A stretch of 33,377 nucleotides of DNA from an uncultured beta proteobacterium (GTDB lineage Bacteria > Pseudomonadota > Gammaproteobacteria > Burkholderiales > Burkholderiaceae), in contig CAIQHU010000030.1 in assembly GCA_903871735.1 (NCBI GenBank), forward strand, positions 1 through 33,377. The letters run 5' to 3'. This document shows, piece after piece, positions 32,073 to 33,377 of the stretch. Position numbers and translations under genes: made by a program. The notes beneath the pieces were generated by a model, which worked only from the letters and a program-made list of their open reading frames with translations, was not told the DNA's origin and searched no databases. Positions within the stretch are counted from its first letter, which is position 1. Each line of letters starts with the position of its first letter.

Positions 32073-32077
32073 TTACG

Positions 32078-32147
32078 ATCAGTCACTGCGATCCGTCACT
32101 GCAATCAGTCATCGCGCTAACTCAGTGCGTTAACTCAGTGCACTAAC
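32078..32147. repeat. 13-bp tandem repeat array after the Bug gene
   Basis: Three imperfect 13-mers of the type ATCAGTCACTGCG (32078, 32091 and 32104) are followed by two of the type CTAACTCAGTGCG (32117 and 32130) and a partial CTAAC. The two types share short complementary cores (CACTG and CAGTG), so the halves can pair to some extent. Period is exactly 13 throughout. Confidence 0.8.
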
Positions 32148-32156
32148 AATCTATCG

Positions 32157-32182
32157 CCATGAGCAACGATCGTTGCTCATGG
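32157..32182. terminator. 26-bp perfect palindrome between convergent genes, possible bidirectional terminator
   Basis: CCATGAGCAACGA is directly followed by its exact reverse complement, 7 bp from the stop of the molybdenum hydroxylase gene. As RNA it forms a strong stem on either strand. There is no U-run, so intrinsic termination is uncertain. Confidence 0.5.
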
Positions 32183-32189
32183 CCCACAA

Positions 32190-33377
32190 CTAACCTTGCA
32201 AAGCTTCCCAAATCTTTGGGGGAGTATATGGCATATCCATTGCCCATATTCCTTTTGGTCGTAAGGCATTAATAACAGCATTTGATAATGCTGGAAGAGA
32301 CCCTGAACAGCCTGACTCCCCAACACCTTTTGAACCCAATATATTGGATTTAGTAACAACCTCGATATGCTCACTGTGAATCTGCATTAAACAACCGGTT
32401 TTTGGCATAGCATAGTCCATAAAAGACCCAGTCAATAATTGCCCCGACTCATCATAAATGGCTTGTTCAAAGAATGCCTGGCCAATCCCCTGGACGACCC
32501 CACCATGGATCTGACCCTTTACAAGTTTAGGAGAAATCACTACTCCTAAATCATCTATGGCGGTGTAGTTAACAATTTCACAAACGCCCGTTTCTGGATC
32601 AATCTCTACTTCAGCAATGTGACAACCATTGGGAAATGTAGAGCCTGATGATGCTTCACCTTGGGCATCTAAAGGATGTGCGCTGGCATCAATTGGTTGA
32701 AATTTTTTGATTAAATCGTCTAGCGAAACAGAACCATTCTTCGCAGATAAATGCCAAGATCCATGGTCGAAATGTAAATCCCCAGCCTCAACCTGCAAGT
32801 GTTGCGCAGCTAACTTTTTACTCTTTTCTAAAATTTGTTCACATAAGTTTTGTACGGCACTACCCGCACCATATAAAGACCGAGAGCCACCTGTACCACT
32901 TCCAATCAAAGCTTTACTGGCTGGTCCAGCAAGATACTGAATTCGTTCTGCATGCAAGCCTGTCGCAGTTGTGACGATCTGACCAAACGAAGTTTCATGT
33001 CCCTGCCCAGAAGCTCCAGTTACACCTAAGATTTGTAAAACACCCTCTTTGGTGAACCGACCTAATACCTGATCTTTATTAGTTGTTCCCGCTGCAGAAC
33101 ATTCTATAAAACATGCTAAGCCAATACCGCGCAAGCGATGATTTGCCGCAGCTTTAGCGCGGCGGGACTCAAAATGGTTGAAATCACTCACCTCAATTGC
33201 GCGCTTCATCAATAGTTCAAATTCTCCACTATCATAAACAGAGCCCATGTGATTGTCATAGGGGAACTGTTCTGGCTTAATGAAATTCATTCTTCGAAGT
33301 GCAACCAGATCAAATCCATGTTCGTGTGCGGCGTGATCAATTAAACGTTCTATGGCATAGGCAATATCTGGCCGGCC
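32190..33377 (-). CDS. CoxL/XdhA-type molybdenum hydroxylase large subunit, 5' partial
   Basis: 395 codons of the C-terminal molybdopterin-binding domain of a xanthine dehydrogenase/aerobic CO dehydrogenase-family enzyme. The frame continues through the right edge (visible start GRPDIAYAIERLIDHAAHE), so the in-frame ATG at 33290 is internal. Seen are the cofactor motif GASGQGHETSFGQ, the IDDLGVVISPKLVKGQIHGGVVQGIGQAFFE block and the active-site glutamate in SKGVGESG. Substrates of this family are CO, purines, N-heterocycles or aldehydes; the CO dehydrogenase-specific active-site loop is not in the visible part, so CO specificity cannot be judged. It is encoded opposite the Bug pair, with repeats between. 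Confidence 0.88.
   Translation of the reverse strand, partial: GRPDIAYAIERLIDHAAHEHGFDLVALRRMNFIKPEQFPYDNHMGSVYDSGEFELLMKRAIEVSDFNHFESRRAKAAANHRLRGIGLACFIECSAAGTTNKDQVLGRFTKEGVLQILGVTGASGQGHETSFGQIVTTATGLHAERIQYLAGPASKALIGSGTGGSRSLYGAGSAVQNLCEQILEKSKKLAAQHLQVEAGDLHFDHGSWHLSAKNGSVSLDDLIKKFQPIDASAHPLDAQGEASSGSTFPNGCHIAEVEIDPETGVCEIVNYTAIDDLGVVISPKLVKGQIHGGVVQGIGQAFFEQAIYDESGQLLTGSFMDYAMPKTGCLMQIHSEHIEVVTKSNILGSKGVGESGCSGSLPALSNAVINALRPKGIWAMDMPYTPPKIWEALQG

Noticed and set aside
32078..32147. CRISPR-like array
   Set aside because: The units are 13 bp, contiguous without spacers and imperfect; no cas genes are nearby.

Overview
The window looks like chromosomal DNA of a low-GC (by eye about 40-45%), compactly coded betaproteobacterium, most likely Burkholderiales. 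Support: five periplasmic Bug/TctC binding proteins of the tripartite tricarboxylate transporter (TTT) family, a TctCBA operon, sox genes of betaproteobacterial type, and a short two-domain class I fumarase. The small intergenic gaps and AT-rich third positions recall Polynucleobacter-like genomes, but no rRNA or other phylogenetic marker is present, so the placement is inference. I saw no tRNA, rRNA, CRISPR array, transposase or integrase.

Layout. (1) 1-2641: two consecutive class III nucleotidyl cyclase genes; the first is cut by the window edge. (2) 2851-5911: flavin reductase-like protein, MFS transporter and an orphan Bug protein. (3) 6101-8518: TauE/SafE permease followed by a four-domain rhodanese, a probable sulfur-handling pair. 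(4) 8533-20796: a carboxylate-catabolism island holding a DmlA/TtuC-type beta-decarboxylating dehydrogenase, TctC-TctB-TctA, an MmgE/PrpD protein, a fluoroacetate dehalogenase-like hydrolase, a PdxA paralogue, class I fumarase, and a tightly overlapping LeuC-like/LeuD-like/PEP mutase-ICL-like lyase operon. (5) 21198-22154: another orphan Bug protein, preceded by the only intergenic stretch longer than 300 bp. (6) 22284-29911: sulfur region, with TusA-like and TlpA-like genes facing a minus-strand sox operon soxR-C-D-Y-Z-(gap)-B-dsrE-MBL. (7) 30086-33377: two tandem Bug genes converging on the 3' part of a CoxL/XdhA-type molybdenum hydroxylase.

How the genes may work together. The sox set encodes periplasmic thiosulfate/sulfane oxidation (SoxYZ carrier, SoxB hydrolase, SoxCD sulfane dehydrogenase) under a SoxR-type ArsR repressor with a clear palindromic operator. 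SoxA and SoxX are absent, and the 156-bp soxZ-soxB gap lies where they would be in the C-D-Y-Z-A-X-B order. The carboxylate island suggests uptake of a di- or tricarboxylate, hydration of an unsaturated acid by an aconitase-family enzyme, and C-C cleavage of the product by a lyase, with fumarase and a malate-type dehydrogenase feeding central metabolism. The substrate cannot be read from sequence; a 2,3-dimethylmalate-like acid is one candidate because a dehydratase plus lyase pair of these same families handles it in nicotinate fermentation.

The most striking non-coding signals are a 26-bp interrupted palindrome at the soxR promoter, a similarly spaced inverted repeat before the TauE-rhodanese pair, a 34-bp perfect palindrome inside the fumarase gene, two unrelated intergenic arrays with a 13-bp period, and a 26-bp perfect palindrome between convergent genes near the right end.
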